Assembly (NCBI GenBank): GCA_037349315.1
Contig: JBAIAC010000042.1
Coordinates: forward strand, 7,006,001-7,070,000
DNA: 64,000 nt
Source: Chelydra serpentina
Taxonomy: Eukaryota > Chordata > Testudines > Chelydridae
Reading direction: 5' to 3'
The position numbers and the translations under genes are program-made. Under the pieces are notes generated by a model, which saw nothing but the letters and a program-made list of their open reading frames with translations, was not told the DNA's origin and searched no databases. This document shows, piece by piece, positions 21,890-31,921 of the stretch (its first letter is position 1; each line of letters starts with the position of its first letter).

Positions 21890-22073
21890 ATAGAATCATA
21901 GAATATCAGGGTTGGAAGGGACCTTAGGAGGTCATCTAGTCCAACCCCCTGCTCAAAGCAGGACCAATCCCCAATTTTTGCCCCAGATCCCCAAATGGCC
22001 CCCTCAAGGATTGAACTCACAACCCTGGGTTTAGCAGGCCAATGCTCAAACCACTGAGCTATCCCTCCCCCCG
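21890..22073 (-). mobile_element. tRNA-headed SINE with CR1-like tail, right-arm private
   Basis: The same family as 14,223-14,392 but more complete, ending in the CR1-type octamer repeat (tcatagaatcatagaat) at 21,890-21,905. The matching left-arm site (about 2,706-2,714, reverse of 'ggggtcaggcaagg') is uninterrupted. The SINE was therefore inserted after the arms formed, or lost cleanly from the left, which is less likely. No clear target duplication is seen. The minus-strand tRNA-like head starts near 22,070. Confidence 0.88.
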
Positions 22074-22554
22074 GCAAGGCCATCACAAGAACATGGGCTC
22101 TTTTTTTTAATCTCAGGGTACGTCTACACTACAGAATTAGGTCGAAATTATAGAAGTCGATATATTAAAACCCGAATTAATGGAATCGATTGTGTGTGTC
22201 CCCACTAAAGAGCGTTAAGACCATGAGGTCGATTGTCTGTGTCCACAGTTGCGAGATTAGCATCGACCTTCGAAGCATTGCATTGCGGGTAGCTATCCCA
22301 CAGTTCCCGCAGTCTCCGCCGCCCATTGGAATTCTGGGTTGCGATCCCAAAGCCTGATGGGGCAGAAAAAAATGTCGCTGGTGGTTCTGGGTACATGTCA
22401 TCAGGCCATCAAACGTCCCTCCCTCCCTCCTTGAAAGCAATCTTTTTCGCGCCTTGTCTGCGTGCTTTCCATGTTTGCTACAGAAGGCTACAGAAGGCTG
22501 CTCAGCTCACAATTACCGTACATCTCCAGCGTACGCCTTCACATTAGGTCTAGT

Positions 22555-22978
22555 GGAGATTCAGTCACGGTATAATACGGGCAGAGGGATAGCTCAGCGT
22601 TCTGAGCGTTGGCCCGCTAAACCCGGGGTTGCGAGTTCAATCCTTGAGGGGGCCATTCCGCCTGAGGCTGGTAGTCGCAGGACTGCACAGCATAAGCTCC
22701 TTGCCTTCTAGCTGCAGATCGTGCACTATGCCATAAATGGTTGTGGTCGCGGGACCATACAGGAGAAGCTCCTTGCCTTCTAGCTGCAGATCGTACAATA
22801 TGCTTGACATTACAGTGCTCCTGGCCGGCGGCCTTTGGTGTGGCTGGCCGGGGGCGCTTTTTTACGTTTTCTTTAAGGGAGATTCAGCACTGCCTGGAAC
22901 ACGGGCAGAGGGATAGCTCAGCGGTATGAGCGTTGACCCGCTAAACCCGGGGTTGCGAGTTCAATCCTTGAGGGGGTC
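22555..22978 (+). repeat. duplicated tRNA-like segments in Harbinger 5' region
   Basis: Two copies about 325 bp apart (22,555-22,655 and 22,879-22,978) each read 'gagattcag...gggcagagggatagctcagcg...gagttcaatccttgaggggg'. The tRNA-like parts carry an A-box (TAGCTCAGCG) and a B-box (GAGTTCAATCC), matching the head of the local SINE but lacking the SINE body and CR1 tail. Between and after them other short blocks are also repeated ('aagctccttgccttctagctgcagatcgt' type at about 22,696 and 22,769; 'atctgcagct-gaagga' at about 22,998 and 23,048). These could supply RNA polymerase III promoters; function is unknown. Confidence 0.7.
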
Positions 22979-23235
22979 AGTAGAGCTTATTGTACCATCT
23001 GCAGCTGGAAGGAAAGGCGCCTAACCCCTGCTCACGGCATATTGTACTATCTGCAGCTAGAAGGAAATGAGCCTAACCCTTGCTCCCCCCTCCCTCCGTG
23101 AAAGCACCTGAGGGGGGAGCGAAAAATCCTTTTGCGCCTTTTTTCGTGCGGGCGCCATATTGCTGCCACCATTGTTATCCACCAGCCGCTTCTGCTCCCA
23201 CTCTGCTGTCCTGCAAACAGCGTACCGGGGGAAGC

Positions 23236-24282
23236 ATGGAGCACGATCAGATCACCGCAACTTTTATGGCCGTTATGAACACCACGCGCATTGTCCAGGA
23301 GTATATGGAGACCGAGAACCGGGAGCTGCTAGAGCAACAGGAGGCGAGGACGAGACAGTATCAGCCTGAGGAGAGTGATGAGGACATGGAGACAGACCTC
23401 TCTCAGAAAAGGCCCCCCCGCAAGGTGGACATCATGGTGGTAATGGGGCTCGTTGATACAGTGGAACGCCGATTCTGGGCCCGGGAAACAAGCACAGAGT
23501 GGTGGGACCACATAGTGCTGCAGGTCTGGGATGAATCCCAGTGGCTGCGAAACTTTCGCATGCGTAAGGGCACTTTCATGGAACTTTGTGAGTTGCATTC
23601 CCCTGCCCTGAAGCGCCAGAACACCAAGATGAGAGCAGCCCTCACAGTAGAGAAGCGACTGGCGATAGCCCTGTGGAAGCTTGCAACGCCAGACAGCTAC
23701 CGGTCAGTCGCGAATCAATTCGGAGTGGGAAAATCTACAGTGGGGGCTGTTGTCATGCGAGTAGCCAGGGCGATCACCAAGCTGCTTGTACCAAGGGTTG
23801 TGAGTCTGGGAAATGTGCAGCTCATACTGGATGGCTTTGCAGCAATGGGCTTCCCGAACTGTGGAGGGGCGATAGACGGAACCCATATCCCTATCTTGGC
23901 ACCGGACCACCAAGCCAGCGAGTACATAAACCGAAAGGGTTACTTTTCAATAGTGCTGCAAGCACTGGTGGATCACAAGGGGCGTTTCACCAACATCAAC
24001 GTGGGATGGCCGGGAAAGGTACATGACGCTCGCATCTTCAGGAACTCTGGTCTGTTTCAGCTGCTGCAGCAAGGGACTTTCTTCCCAGACCAGAAAATAA
24101 CTGTTGGGGATGTTGAGATGCCCATAGTTATCCTTGGGGACCCAGCCTACCCCTTAATGCCATGGCTCATGAAGCCATACACAGGTAGCCTGGACAGTAG
24201 TCAGGACCTTTTCAACTATAGGCTGAGCAAGTGCAGAATGGTGGTGGAGTGTGCATTTGGCCGTTTAAAAGCAAGATGGTGA
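23236..24282 (+). pseudogene. Harbinger (HARBI1-like) DDE transposase, premature stop
   Basis: The frame starts at ATG 23,236 (MEHDQITATF) and reads 348 residues to TGA at 24,280-24,282. An N-terminal region is followed by a helix-turn-helix-like segment around 131-180 (RLAIALWKLA...GVGKSTVG), then the DDE_Tnp_4-type nuclease. The catalytic acids are visible: D214 in GAIDGTHIPI, D302 in LGDPAYPL and E338 in VVECAFGRLK, with HDARIFRNS around 264. In the same frame, after the stop, coding-like sequence continues for 82 residues (24,283-24,531, including ITACCVLHNICES) to a natural TGA. One nonsense codon therefore truncates the C terminus after FGRLKARW. The catalytic triad is intact, but the missing tail is normally conserved. 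It acts on the element's ends together with the Myb-like partner (family knowledge). Confidence 0.9.
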
Positions 24283-24531
24283 AGTTTATTAACTAGGTTA
24301 GATCTCAGCGAAACCAATGTTCCTATTGTTATTACTGCTTGCTGTGCGCTCCACAATATCTGTGAGAGTAAGGGGGAGACGTTTATGGCAGGGTGGGAGG
24401 TTGAGGCAAATCGCCTGGCCGCTGGTTATGCGCAGCCAGACACCAGGGCTATTACAAGAGTACAGCAGGGTGCGTTGCGCATCAGGGAAGCTTTGAAAAC
24501 AAGTTTCATGAATGGCCAGGATGCTGTGTGA

Positions 24532-24809
24532 AAGTTCTGTTTTTCCCCAGTAATGAAAAGCCCCGCCCCTTCATTCGCTCTACTTCCCTTTACCCAAACC
24601 GCCCTGCCCTCCCCCCCTCAATCACCGCTTGCAGAGGAAATAAAGTGATTCTTGTTTAAAAATCATGCATTCTTTATTAATTTGTTAAACACAGAGGGGG
24701 GACTATGGTGGTAACTGACACAGTCTCCCGGGATAGGTGGTGGAGGAAGGGAAGCACCAGGATGGGTGGTGGAGGAGGGGATGAGGGAAGGACAAGGACA
24801 CACGGCACT
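24532..24809. other. convergent 3' regions of the two Harbinger genes
   Basis: An AATAAA signal at about 24,639 ('gaggaaataaagtgattcttg') lies just downstream of the transposase on the plus strand. 'tctttattaatttg' near 24,670 reads AATAAAGA on the minus strand for the Myb-like gene. The two genes are convergent and share a short 3' interval with polyadenylation signals on both strands. Confidence 0.7.
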
Positions 24810-25351
24810 TTAAAACTTATTGAATGCCAGCCCTTTCTTGCTTGGACTGTTCTCTTGGCTTGAGTGGCTGGGAGCACGGAGGCCACCCAAACGCGTTCTT
24901 GGGCGTCTCGGGGATGAGGTTATGGGACTCGGGAAGGAGGGCTGTTGGTTACACAGGGGCTGTAGCGGCGGTCTGGGCTCAGGCGGCCTTTCCTGAACCC
25001 TACGCCTGTCCTCAGCCATAAGCCGGAGGATTTCCGTTTGATCCTCCAGTAGCCTGAGAATTGCATCCTGCCTTCTCTCTGCACGCTGACGCCACCTACT
25101 CTCTTCATCCCGCCGCTGTCTCTCTTCAGCCCGCCAGTCATTGTCCTCAGCACGCCACTTGTCCGCACGATCAAATTCTGCCTTCCTGGACTCAGACAGT
25201 GTCTGCCTCCACGCATTCTGCTGGGCAGCCTCAGAGTGGGAGGATTCCATGAGTTCTGAGAACATATCGTCTCGACTCCTTTTCTTTTTACTTCTTATCT
25301 TCGCTAGCCTCTGGGATGGTGATGAAAGGGGTGGCGTTGAAACATTTGTAG
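24810..25351 (-). CDS. Harbinger Myb-like protein, exon 2 (C-terminal)
   Basis: The minus-strand frame opens directly after a strong acceptor (polypyrimidine then CAG, at 25,352-25,362) and ends at 24,810. Joined to the donor at 26,263 the reading phase is continuous (TSA|TNVSTPPL). It encodes about 180 residues: a basic patch (KIRSKKKRSRDD), then a long charged segment rich in W, R, E and Q (repeated RAEDNDW/RAEERQRR pattern) that looks like an extended coiled coil, then a proline-rich tail. Such a helix probably mediates oligomerisation or contact with the transposase (inference). Confidence 0.82.
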
Positions 25352-26262
25352 CTGTGGGAGGAAGCAAACGGGAGACAAATGTAAAAGACACATTTTGTTT
25401 GAACAAAACATTACATATCACATGTGCATTTTGTCCAAGGTTGCACTGGGCCTCTTATATTGAGGGTCTGCCGGTTTGCTGTGAGAGATCACACAAGCAG
25501 GTCCGGCGGGCAACAGAATTCGGCTTGCAGACAGCCATGGTAAGACACTCTATAGGCTTCTTTAAGCTTCACAACAGGCGGGAATGTTTTCAAACAGCAA
25601 CCCCCTCATTTCCCATAACAAACATCCCGTGGGCTGGCAATTTAAAACAAATAGGTTAGCAATTGAAAAGTTAGGTGGGGCGGCGGTTTTCGGGTTAACA
25701 TGCAGGGAGAACCTAATCGCCCCCCCCACACACACACACACCCAGGCAAGATGTTCGCTGTGCCCCCTCCCCCCACCGCGTGGGTCCCAGCGGGGAAGAT
25801 TTCCGTTCAGCCACAGGCAAACAGCCCAGCAGGGACGGAGCCCCTCTGAATGCCCCCGTACTAAAATTCCCCTATTTCAACCAGGTTCCCATGAATGATA
25901 TCACTCTTCTGAGGATAACACACACAGATAAAGAAAGGATGTTGCTTGAATGCCAGCAAAAACCGGGACCGTACGCCGCCATGCTTTGCAAAGCACTGAT
26001 TCCAGACTACGTGCTGCTTGCGTGGCGTGGTAGAGTGTGTTACCACGGAGCACAGGATAAGGCTGCCCTCCCCAGAAACCTCATGCACAGGCTTTGGGAG
26101 CACATCCAGGAGATCTTTCTGGAGATGTCCCCGGAGGATTTCTGCTCCATCCCCGAACATGTTAACAGACTTTTCGAGTAGCTGTGGCTGTACTGGCCAC
26201 GAATTAATCATTAAACACGCTTGCTTATAAAACATGTATTAATTAAACAGAGGTACACTCAC
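25352..26262 (-). other. intron of the Harbinger Myb-like gene
   Basis: About 911 bp between donor GTGAGT (minus strand, 26,262 downward) and the acceptor CAG at about 25,352. Splicing restores one frame across both exons, which is the evidence for the intron. It contains a plus-strand open frame (25,891-26,181) described separately. Confidence 0.78.
25891..26181 (+). CDS. unrecognised 96-residue frame antisense in Harbinger intron
   Basis: Starts ATG at 25,891 (MNDITLLRITHTD) and ends TAG at 26,179-26,181. It is open further upstream, and a 'cctatttcaaccag' acceptor-like run sits at 25,871-25,884 just before the ATG, so it may be the last exon of a longer transcript. The composition is balanced and protein-like: an amphipathic segment (AAMLCKALIPDYVLLAW), then LPRNLMHRLWEHIQEIF and an acidic tail EMSPEDFCSIPEHVNRLFE. 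The helical layout is faintly reminiscent of BEN-type DNA-binding domains, but I do not recognise it. It could be a third transposon gene, a captured host exon, or chance. Confidence 0.4.
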   Translation: MNDITLLRITHTDKERMLLECQQKPGPYAAMLCKALIPDYVLLAWRGRVCYHGAQDKAALPRNLMHRLWEHIQEIFLEMSPEDFCSIPEHVNRLFE

Positions 26263-26791
26263 CAGAGGTCCCTTCTCCTGCATCGAGCACGCCTTGGGAG
26301 GGTTCGAACTGTACTTGCTCCAGGGTGAGAAAGAGTTCCTGGCTGTCGGGGAAAAGGGCTTCTCCGCTTCCTTGCTGGGTCTGTGTGCTATTTTCAGCAT
26401 CATTATCATCATCAGGCTCCTCTGTGGGTTCTGATGATCCACATACGGAGTCAAACCACATGGGAGGGTCTGTGCTGGCTGCACCTCCTAGAATGGCATG
26501 CAGCTCATCATAGAAGCGGCATGTCTGGGGCTCTGACCCAGAGCGGTTGTTTGCATCTCTGGTTTTTTGGTAGGCTTGCCTGAGCTCCTTAATTTTCACG
26601 CGGCACTGTTGCGCGTCCCTGTTGTAGCCTCTGTCCTGCATGCCCTTGGAGACTTTGGCGTATGTCTTGGCGTTTCTTCTTTTGGACCCTAGCTCTGCTA
26701 GCACGGTTTCGTCTCCCCAAACAGCGATCAGATCGAGTACCTCACGCTCGGTCCATGCTGGAGCTCGTCTTCGGTTCTGGGACTCCATCAT
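26263..26791 (-). CDS. Harbinger Myb/SANT-like DNA-binding protein, exon 1
   Basis: The frame begins at ATG 26,791 (MMESQNRRRAPAW; upstream codons to 26,818 start only at GTG) and ends at the donor CTG|GTGAGT at 26,263. Residues about 11-95 form a trihelix Myb/SANT-like domain with the expected aromatic spacing: WTEREVLDLIAVWGDE, then YAKVSKGMQDRGYNRDAQQCRVKIKELRQAYQ (quoted here only as landmarks around its middle). An acidic linker (EEPDDDNDAEN) follows. In PIF/Harbinger elements this second protein binds element DNA and helps bring the transposase to the nucleus and ends (family knowledge). No stop or frameshift is seen in either exon. Confidence 0.85.
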
Positions 26792-27170
26792 GGTCACCTC
26801 TGCTGATGAGATCTGCACTCACCTGCAGCTCACCACGCTGGCCAAACAGGAAATGAAATTCAAAAGTTCGCGGGGCTTTTCCTGTCTACCTGGGAGGAGC
26901 ATTCGAGCTCAGACCGCTGTCTAGAGCGGTCAGCTGATGCACCGTGGGATAGATTTAGGAGGCCGATACTGTCGAATTGCGTCCTCACTAGCCTACATCG
27001 ATTCGGCAATATCGCTTTAAGCGCTAATTCTCTCGTTGGGGGTGGAGTGGCGAGATCGATTTTAAGAGCCCTAGAAGTCGATGGTAAGGGCTTCGTCGTG
27101 AGGACGGGTGCACGGATCAATCGAAATAACGCTAATAAATTCGACCTAAACTCGTAGTGTAGACCAGGGC
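26792..27170. promoter_or_regulatory. Harbinger right terminal region
   Basis: Non-coding end of the element between the Myb-like start and the right inverted repeat. It contains several 'tcgat' words (27,000-27,130) like those in the left terminal region (22,140-22,270), so subterminal repeats are shared by both ends and are candidate binding sites for the Myb-like protein (inference). It should also carry the minus-strand promoter, but no clear TATA box is seen. Confidence 0.5.
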
Positions 27171-27462
27171 TCAGTCTTTTATGGAAGGTGATGTCATCTG
27201 ATGATGTAACTGTCAATTCCACAACAAAAGATAAACTACCTGGGTGTGAGAAATTGCAGGGTTAGGCCCTTCACAGTCTGGAAATGATGAACACTCCACT
27301 GGTGCACACTCCACTGCTCTCATGTGCGATGTAGCATAAGGCAGCCTGTTGGGGAAAAAAATCTCCTAATACGTTTATTAAAGTTTACCATGACTCAGTT
27401 TTCACACAAGTATTCCTGTATTGATCCAAAGGTCACTCGGTGTTGATTACATCCCAAATACA

Positions 27463-28326
27463 TGTAACTTTAGCGCCCTCGTGGCCAAGTTGGAGTCTGC
27501 TCTGCAGGCAGCTCTGGCCAAGAGAGCGCACGCACAGGAATGCAGCAGGGAAAGTCCCTTCCACCCCAGGGGCACCTGTTCCAAACCCCCCAGTGTGAAC
27601 ACACACACCGACAGGAAAAGTACAATGGATATAAGAAAGGGGAATATTTATTTACAGAGGGATGAGAGAAGAAAAACAACAAGGGGAGATCTAGGGGGAG
27701 CAGTAAAACAGGGTTGCATCCAAGCCAAGGCCCCACAGGCCCAGTGGTAGCACAGGCTGAAAGGGCAGGCACTGAGCAATGTGTCTGCACACAGAGTTCA
27801 GGAGTTCTGAGCAAAGGTCCAGTCCAGGGGTGAGTCTTGGGTGCTCCTGGTCAATCTTCGGCGCCAGTGAACTTTCCCCAACAAACCCCTTCAGTGCCCT
27901 CTTCTGCCGCTCCCTGCAAAGCCACACAGAGCGACCCCTCCCCACTTAACTAGCTACAGCCTCCCTCCATGTTCCCAGTGGAGAGTCACAAGCCCCAGTG
28001 CTCCCAGCCCCATGCAGCTCTGGGCAGCAGTGATACAGATCCTGGTCCAGCTCCAGCCTGTCCTTCTCGGGCAATGCTCCCCTGGCACAGTGCTCCTCCT
28101 GGCTTCTGTCCTGGGGTGTCCCCAATCAGCCGCCCTGTCCTTCTCGGGCTTCAGGCAGGTTCTCTCTCCTTCTCCCCTGAGGGCCTGCAGACTGCCAGTC
28201 TCCCTTCTCTCTCTCCAGCTCCAACTCCACCCCCTGGAGTTTCCCTCCTTTTTCTCACTGCTTCCCCTCCCCCGTTAGGAAAAAGATTTAAAGGGGCCAT
28301 GCTCTCTAAACCCCAAAGGGGTTACA
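27463..28326 (-). repeat. gypsy 3' LTR, full length
   Basis: An 864-bp LTR, TGTAACCCC at 28,326 to AGTTACA at 27,463 on the minus strand. A minus-strand AATAAATA signal lies near 27,646. Plus-strand frames of 171 and 88 residues inside it (27,969-28,484) are chance products of a proline/serine-rich composition and are also present in the other LTR. Confidence 0.9.
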
Positions 28327-28344
28327 CTCTCCCCCCCCCAAAAG
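28327..28344 (-). other. polypurine tract of the gypsy element
   Basis: Directly 5' (minus strand) of the 3' LTR is a run of A then G residues ending GGGGAGAG, the expected plus-strand DNA synthesis primer position. The minus-strand sequence from here to the integrase stop (28,345-28,788) is 3' untranslated or degenerate. Confidence 0.85.
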
Positions 28345-28788
28345 AAATAATCCTTGATGTCCCCATCAAGGTGGGCAACTCTAAGCCATGGATCCCCAGC
28401 AGGGGACCCAGGGCCCCCATTCAACAGAAGCATTCCCATCATCCATCCCACAGGGCCCCGAGGGGTGGAACAGGTTTCCCATGAAGCAATTCGCACCCTG
28501 TGGCACCCCAGAGATCTGTAAGTCGCTGGGTTCCCCTAAACGATCATATGTCAACACACACCTGGGCTTCCCTTCCCTAGAGGAATGTCTAGGCTGGCTG
28601 TCAGGTATTGGCTGAGGTGACACAACTGAACATGGAGGCAAGATGATGGGTCCTTGAGGCACGAATTCGAGGGCATCTGGGTTTAAAGTGGCTGTTTGTG
28701 GTAAAGGGTTCTCTGCCTGCACTGAACCTTCATCATCATGTTCTTGGGGGGGTCTCCACAGCTGTGGACAGTGGGGCCTCGGGAGTGC

Positions 28789-30454
28789 TCAGTGTGGGTT
28801 TTTCTCCTTCACTATCTCTTTGTGTGACAACAAGAGGATCCATTGGGGTCGGGGCATTCCAAACTGGATGTTTGTCAAACCCCATCTCATCCTCACTCTC
28901 TGAGGAGCTGGGTGTTTGCAGGGGACGGTATATTTCCATCGTTGGGCCCATGTCCGACTTGCGGGGCCGGGAGGCTCAGAATCGGTGGAAACATCCTTTT
29001 GGGGAAACAATACTTGTCCTACAGGTAACAAATGATTCCGATGGAGAGTTCTGGTGGCGCCGTGACTGCCCTCAGGACGTATGCGATATACTGGTAGATC
29101 CCCAAGTTTCTTCTCTATAATGTATGGGTGTGACTCCCAACGATCTGCAATTTTGTGTTTTCCCTGTAGTCCGAGATTTCGGGCCAAAACTCGGTCACCA
29201 ACCTGAATCTCCTGTTGCCTCACTCGCTGATCATATCGGGTTTTATTCTTTTGATTCTGGTGACCAGCTGCTTGTGTTGCTATCCGATATGCCTCCTTCA
29301 GTTGATCTTTTAGGCGAATCACATACCCCAAGTATGTTTCGGGGAGTGCCTCATCTGAAGACACTCCAAAACAGAGATCGACCGGCAACCGGGCTTCTCG
29401 ACCGAACATTAGCATGTATGGTGTGAACCCAGTTGTGTCGTGTCGAGTGCAGTTATACGCATGTACCAAATGCTCCACATGCTGGCTCCAGTGTTTTTTC
29501 TGCTGAGGTTCCAATATTCCCAGCATGTTCAGTAGTGTGCGGTTGAATCGTTCTGGCAGTGGATCCCCTTGTGGATGATAAGGGGTGGTGTGTGACTTTT
29601 TTATCCCCATGATCCTACAAAGTTCTTTTATTAACCGACTTTCAAAATCCTGTCCCTGATCTGAATGTAGTCTGGCGGGCAACCCATAGTGAACAAAGAA
29701 CTTTTCCCACAGGATCTTGGCAACCGTGGAAGCTTTTTGATCTTTGGTGTGATAAGCCTGGGCATAACGAGTGAAATGGTCAGTGACCACCAAGATATTT
29801 GCAGTACCCCGGCGGTCAGGCTCTAATGATAGAAAGTCCATGGGTGCAGAACTTGTGATGCTGACAAGAGGGGCTGCCTGCTTAGGCAGAGTCTTTGGTT
29901 GGATACATCTGGTGCAGGTGCGAACATGATGGGCAATGTCACGCCCCATCCCGGGGCCAATAGAATCTTGCCTTAACTAGGGCCTCCAATCGCTCGACTC
30001 CCAGATGCCCCATTCGATCGTGGCAGGCCTCTAACACGCCTTGCCGGTATGTCTGCGGTAGCACCAATTGCTTTGGGTGAGGCCTCTGGTGGCTCTGATG
30101 CTTCTGCCCTCGATAAAGTCGTCCATCCCAAACCAATAGGCGGTCCCATTCTTTCAGCAAGAGGACCTCCTCTGGGTGACTCGGTCGAATAGCCTTGGGA
30201 TCCTTTCCCCTTTCCAATGCATAAAGGATGTCCTTCATTCGTGGATCAGCTCGCTGGGCATGCTCCACCTCTCGATCCTTTAGTGTGGGCAGCTGAGGGT
30301 CCTGTACTCTAGTAAAACTTGAGTAGACTGTGGGTATGGCTTCTGGTGGTGCACCCAGACAGTCAATTGCTCGTTCTCCATTGGCTGTGGATTTTTCCTC
30401 CACAATGGATACCCGTTGGCATAAAGCTCTCAATTCAGGGGTCTCCACATTCAT
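28789..30454 (-). pseudogene. gypsy integrase, frameshifted
   Basis: Two overlapping minus-strand frames (29,939-30,454 and 28,789-29,949) together span the integrase. The first holds the zinc-binding histidines (HDRMGH) and the second the paired cysteines (CTRC), so the frameshift at about 29,945 splits the HHCC finger. The second frame continues with the catalytic core (SDQGQDFES and PLPERFNRTL supply D and E, with an upstream acidic residue near MDFLSLEPD) and a C-terminal GPY/F-like module (VGDRVLARN...RTLHRNHLLPV). The enzyme would join the cDNA to chromosomal DNA. It is inactive as it stands. Confidence 0.88.
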
Positions 30455-31921
30455 CTGATCATTGGGTGATAATCCTTAGAGTGAGGCCACCGAGACAAGG
30501 CATCTGCATCCACGTTTGTTCGACCAGCTCGATACTGCAGTGTGAAATCATAGGCAGAGAGTGCCGCTAACCACCGGTGCCCTGCTACAGATAATTTTGC
30601 TGTTGTCTTGATGTATGTCAAAGGGTTATTATCGGTTTTTACAGTGAACTTGGCCCCATAGAGGTAGTCATGGAACCTCTCTGTGATGGCCCATTTCAAT
30701 GCCAGGAACTCCACTTGATGAGCTGGGTAGTTTCTCTCAGATGGTGTGAGACCTCGACTTGCAAACGCTACTGGCCGGAGTTTGCCCTCACGCTCTTGAT
30801 AAAGGACAGCACCTAAACCAATGTAGCTTGCATCGACATGAAGTTCATATGGCTGGGTGGGATCAGCGTACACCAAAACAGGGGCTTGAGTGAGCTGTTG
30901 AATGATTTTACGGAAAGCTTCTTCACACTCAGCAGTCCACCTCTTTCCAAAAGGTGCACCCACATTAAAGTATTGATGCCGAGGTGGGTTCCCCTTCTTT
31001 TTATTTGTTGGGGGGTATCCCTTGGTGAGCTCTGTGAGTGCATGCACGATGTGTGAAAAATTCTTTATGAATCTGCGGTAATAGCCACAGAATCCCAGAA
31101 ATGACTGCAATTCCTTGAGAGTCGTGGGCCTTGGCCAGGTGGTTACCGCCTTCACCTTCTCTGGGTCTGTAGCTATACCATCTGCAGACACTATGTGTCC
31201 CACGATGCACTTGTCTAAGGTTAACTTGAGGCCAGCCTGTTCCAGACGATCCAGGACTTTGCACAGCCGAGTCTCATGTTCTTCTAAAGTGTGCCCGAAC
31301 ACTACAATGTCATCCAAGTACACCAGACACTCTAACAGGTGCATGTCCCCTACCACCCGCTCCATGAGTTGCTGAAACGTGGCTGGAGCTCCAGATACTC
31401 CCTGGGGCATGCGATTGAATTGGTAAAACCTTAAGGGGCAGATGAATGCTGTCTTCTCCCGGTCCTCTGGTGCCATTGGCACTTGATAGTATCCACTGTG
31501 GAGGTCAAGGACAGAGAACCAGCAGCTACCATTCAGGCTATCCAAGGCATCATCCACCCGAGGCATTGTGTATTGGTCAGGGATTGTCCGCCGGTTCTGA
31601 GTGCGATAGTCGACGCACATGCGCACCTTTCCACTTTTCTTTCGTACTACAACGATCGGCGATGCGTTGGATCCTGGATTCCTCAATGATACCTGCTTGA
31701 GCCAGTTCCTGTAGGTGCTGCCTCACATCTTCAATATCAGCGGGGGCTAATCATCTTGACCTCTCTCGAAAAGGCATCCTGCATTTGGATATGGTGTTCC
31801 ACATCATGCGCACACCCAACATCCCACTCATGCATAGAGAAAACAGCCTTCCTCTTGACTAACTTCTCACACAGGCGGTCCTTCCACTCAGGAGGAATGG
31901 GGGAGTCCCCAAACTGGAAAC
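30451..31921 (-). pseudogene. gypsy reverse transcriptase / RNase H, frameshifted
   Basis: The main frame (30,451-31,686) contains RT motifs KVRMCVDYR, LDLHSGYYQV, MPQGVSGAPATF and the catalytic YLDDIVV. A connection and RNase H region follow (LHVDASYIGLGAV; LSVAGHRW; GRTNVDADALSR). Upstream pol sequence (31,687-31,921, including IPPEWKDRLCEKLV) is in other frames, with a frameshift near 31,680 and a stop near 31,745. The upstream portion is cut by the CR1 at about 31,922. It ends out of frame with the integrase near 30,455. Confidence 0.9.

Larger units (their letters stand above)
22116..27170. mobile_element. PIF/Harbinger DNA transposon, near full length
   Basis: About 5.05 kb between GGGTACGTCTACACTAC (from 22,116) and GTAGTGTAGACCAGGGC (to 27,170). 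These are imperfect inverted ends (12 of 17 positions), flanked by TCA on both sides (22,113-22,115; 27,171-27,173). The left-arm empty site reads straight through with one TCA, fixing the ends; T-N-A triplet duplications fit the Harbinger family. It encodes a DDE transposase on the plus strand and a Myb/SANT-like protein in two exons on the minus strand, the usual two-gene layout of this superfamily. A third small plus-strand frame lies in the intron of the latter. The transposase carries one nonsense codon, so this copy is probably not autonomous. Confidence 0.92.

Noticed and set aside
22579..22655. Possible functional tRNA gene
   Set aside because: A- and B-boxes are present but the acceptor ends do not pair and the text matches the local SINE head, so it is a SINE/tRNA-derived relic.
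27969..28484. 171-residue proline/serine-rich frame, also at 36,238-36,828
   Set aside because: It lies in the gypsy LTR and both copies come from the two LTRs; antisense to the element, with no domain.
28736..28951. Possible env-like gene between gypsy integrase and 3' LTR
   Set aside because: The frame overlaps the integrase C terminus and the remaining roughly 440 bp before the polypurine tract is too short and lacks membrane or signal features.
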